Below, one piece after another: positions 7,962 through 8,596 of a stretch of 8,596 bases of DNA (its first letter is position 1; each line of letters starts with the position of its first letter). Made by a program: the position numbers and the translations under genes. Below the pieces are notes generated by a model. It saw nothing but the letters and a program-made list of their open reading frames with translations, did not search any database and had not been told where the DNA came from. This DNA is from Quadrisphaera sp. (GTDB lineage: Bacteria > Actinomycetota > Actinomycetes > Actinomycetales > Quadrisphaeraceae): contig JARIBR010000006.1 of NCBI GenBank assembly GCA_029258695.1, positions 1 through 8,596 on the forward strand, given 5' to 3'.

Positions 7962-8036
7962 TGGTGGGCGATACTGGGATCGAACCAGTGACCTCTTCCG
8001 TGTCAGGGAAGCGCGCTACCGCTGCGCCAATCGCCC
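7962..8036 (-). tRNA. tRNA-Val (anticodon GAC)
   Basis: Cloverleaf on the minus strand. Acceptor GGGCGAT/ATCGCCC, D arm GCGC/GCGC, anticodon stem CTTCC/GGAAG with loop CTGACAC and anticodon GAC reading GTC and GTT, T arm ACTGG-TTCGATC-CCAGT, discriminator A and encoded CCA (7964-7962). It is the last member of the Gly-Cys-Val cluster, 17 nt after the CCA of tRNA-Cys. That spacer contains a small CCCGC-TCC-GCGGG hairpin (8041-8053). Confidence 0.97.
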
Positions 8037-8053
8037 GTCACCCGCGGAGCGGG

Positions 8054-8127
8054 TGGAGGTGGAGACGGGATTCGAACCCGTGTACACGGCTTTGCAGGCC
8101 GTTGCCTAGCCACTCGGCCACTCCACC
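8054..8127 (-). tRNA. tRNA-Cys (anticodon GCA)
   Basis: Cloverleaf on the minus strand. Acceptor GGTGGAG/CTCCACC, anticodon stem ACGGC/GCCGT with loop CTGCAAA and anticodon GCA, T arm ACGGG-TTCGAAT-CCCGT, discriminator T, which is typical of tRNA-Cys, and encoded CCA (8056-8054). It lies in the middle of the Gly-Cys-Val cluster. Confidence 0.97.
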
Positions 8128-8159
8128 GTGCCCGAGGCCACCGAGGGCCCCGACATCCG

Positions 8160-8231
8160 AGCGGACGACGGGATTCGAACCCGCGACCCTCACCTTGGCA
8201 AGGTGATGCTCTACCACTGAGCCACGTCCGC
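8160..8231 (-). tRNA. tRNA-Gly (anticodon GCC)
   Basis: Cloverleaf on the minus strand. Acceptor GCGGACG/CGTCCGC, D arm GCTC/GAGC, anticodon stem TCACC/GGTGA with loop TTGCCAA and anticodon GCC, T arm GCGGG-TTCGAAT-CCCGT with one G-T pair, discriminator T. Unlike the other three tRNAs it has no encoded CCA (CGG follows), so the 3' end must be added by the CCA-adding enzyme. It is first in the cluster, 32 nt before tRNA-Cys. Confidence 0.97.
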
Positions 8232-8232
8232 G

Positions 8233-8248
8233 CAGCCCTGCTGGGCTG
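8233..8248. promoter_or_regulatory. Leader hairpin directly before tRNA-Gly
   Basis: CAGCCC (8233-8238) and GGGCTG (8243-8248) form a perfect 6-bp stem with a 4-base loop. It falls between the predicted transcription start (about 8252) and the tRNA-Gly 5' end, so it would form in the precursor leader removed by RNase P. Confidence 0.45.
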
Positions 8249-8258
8249 ACGAGCGATG

Positions 8259-8288
8259 ACTCTACTGGCCCCTCGCCCACCGCGTCCA
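8259..8288 (-). promoter_or_regulatory. Putative promoter of the tRNA-Gly-Cys-Val cluster
   Basis: On the minus strand TGGACG (8288-8283) resembles a -35 box (four of six to TTGACA) and TAGAGT (8264-8259) fits TANNNT, with an 18-nt spacer. Initiation would be near 8252, about 20 nt before tRNA-Gly. This is the best -35/-10 pair I see in the window. Confidence 0.5.
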
Positions 8289-8341
8289 CCCACCCCGCCG
8301 GAGCCCGCCACGACGGGTGCGGGCGCCCGGGGTCGCGGCGA

Positions 8342-8477
8342 GCAGGCACACTGTCACGGCGAGACCATCACCACCCCGCACCACCACCCGCCACCGCGAC
8401 GCCGCCGGCCGCCGCGAGTCGCGCGCCCGCGCCGACGTGCCAGCGCCGCGCCGCCGCCCGCTCGACGATTGAGGACC
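8342..8477 (+). other. Upstream region of glgX with a C-rich, CAC-repetitive stretch
   Basis: This part of the intergenic region contains repeated CACC/ACC trinucleotides (about 8367-8396) followed by very GC-rich sequence up to the glgX start. I see no convincing -10/-35 pair for glgX, no tRNA and no credible small gene here. A GAGGA (8471-8475) immediately before the ATG is the likely, closely spaced, Shine-Dalgarno of glgX. Confidence 0.4.
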
Positions 8478-8596
8478 ATGCAGACCTGGCCAGGACGCCC
8501 CTACCCGCTCGGAGCCACGTACGACGGCTCGGGCACGAACTTCGCGATCTTCTCCGAGGGCGCCGACAAGGTCGAGCTCTGCCTGCTCGAGGCGGC
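8478..8596 (+). CDS. glgX: Glycogen debranching enzyme GlgX (partial, N-terminal 39 codons)
   Basis: GlgX is a GH13 isoamylase-type enzyme that removes short alpha-1,6-linked branches from glycogen in the cytoplasm. Only the N-terminus is present: [17 protein letters not shown] leading into [20 protein letters not shown], the characteristic start of the CBM48 domain that precedes the GH13 barrel. All catalytic residues lie beyond the right edge. The ATG at 8478 is preceded by GAGGA at a short spacing; an in-frame TTG nine bases upstream is less likely. It is transcribed away from the tRNA cluster, so the gap to tRNA-Gly is a divergent promoter region. Maltooligosyltrehalose trehalohydrolase or glycogen branching enzyme also carry CBM48, but the [10 protein letters not shown] opening is typical of GlgX. 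Confidence 0.88.
   Translation, partial: MQTWPGRPYPLGATYDGSGTNFAIFSEGADKVELCLLEA

Noticed and set aside
7262..8231. tRNA-associated genomic island
   Set aside because: No integrase, transposase, att-like flanking repeat beyond the ordinary tRNA similarity, or change of base composition is visible between the tRNA genes.
8342..8400. CACC-rich stretch as a CRISPR or minisatellite array
   Set aside because: There are no regularly spaced identical repeats or unique spacers, only compositional trinucleotide bias.

Overview
The window is very GC-rich, codes densely, and uses many GTG starts. Its gene order thrS - HIT protein - pgsA - acyltransferase - pimA - Nudix - pdxS closely matches, from memory, the Mycobacterium tuberculosis block around Rv2614c-Rv2606c. 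This points to chromosomal core DNA of an actinobacterium that makes phosphatidylinositol mannosides (PIMs). Genus cannot be fixed by eye; the compact, extremely GC-rich style would fit Kineosporiales or Cellulomonas-like lineages.

Layout: everything from 1 to about 8264 is on the minus strand, so transcription runs from right to left. Near the right end a putative promoter (8283-8288 and 8259-8264) drives a tRNA cluster Gly(GCC) - Cys(GCA) - Val(GAC) at 8231-7962. Next come a small membrane protein of the PGPGW type (7846-7415), a lone tRNA-Val(CAC) (7343-7269) and a MOSC-domain protein whose best ATG begins inside the tRNA CCA end. Then follow threonyl-tRNA synthetase (6508-4493), a HIT-family nucleotide phosphorylase/hydrolase, phosphatidylinositol phosphate synthase, a PIM acyltransferase, the mannosyltransferase PimA, a Nudix hydrolase, and the 5' part of pdxS, which runs off the left edge. 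At the right edge a divergent plus-strand gene, glgX (8478 onward), begins and runs off the window.

How the genes work together: PgsA makes the phosphatidylinositol (phosphate) lipid, PimA adds the first mannose and the PatA-like enzyme acylates the product. These three sit consecutively, and pgsA/acyltransferase and acyltransferase/pimA overlap by 4 nt (GTGA). thrS and the HIT gene have the same 4-nt overlap. thrS, the HIT protein, Nudix and PdxS are housekeeping passengers of the conserved cluster rather than lipid enzymes.

Regulation visible in sequence: only thrS has a clear, well-spaced Shine-Dalgarno. Three genes without one (pdxS, pgsA, the PGPGW protein) have a TANNNT -10-like hexamer 6-9 nt before the start codon, the arrangement expected of leaderless actinobacterial transcripts. 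I see no mobile element, CRISPR array, phage gene, toxin-antitoxin pair or defence system. No gene-free stretch exceeds 300 bases; the longest (8232-8477, 246 bp) holds the tRNA promoter, a leader hairpin and a C-rich low-complexity stretch. I did not find an undescribed system; the findings are small-scale regulatory and architectural points.
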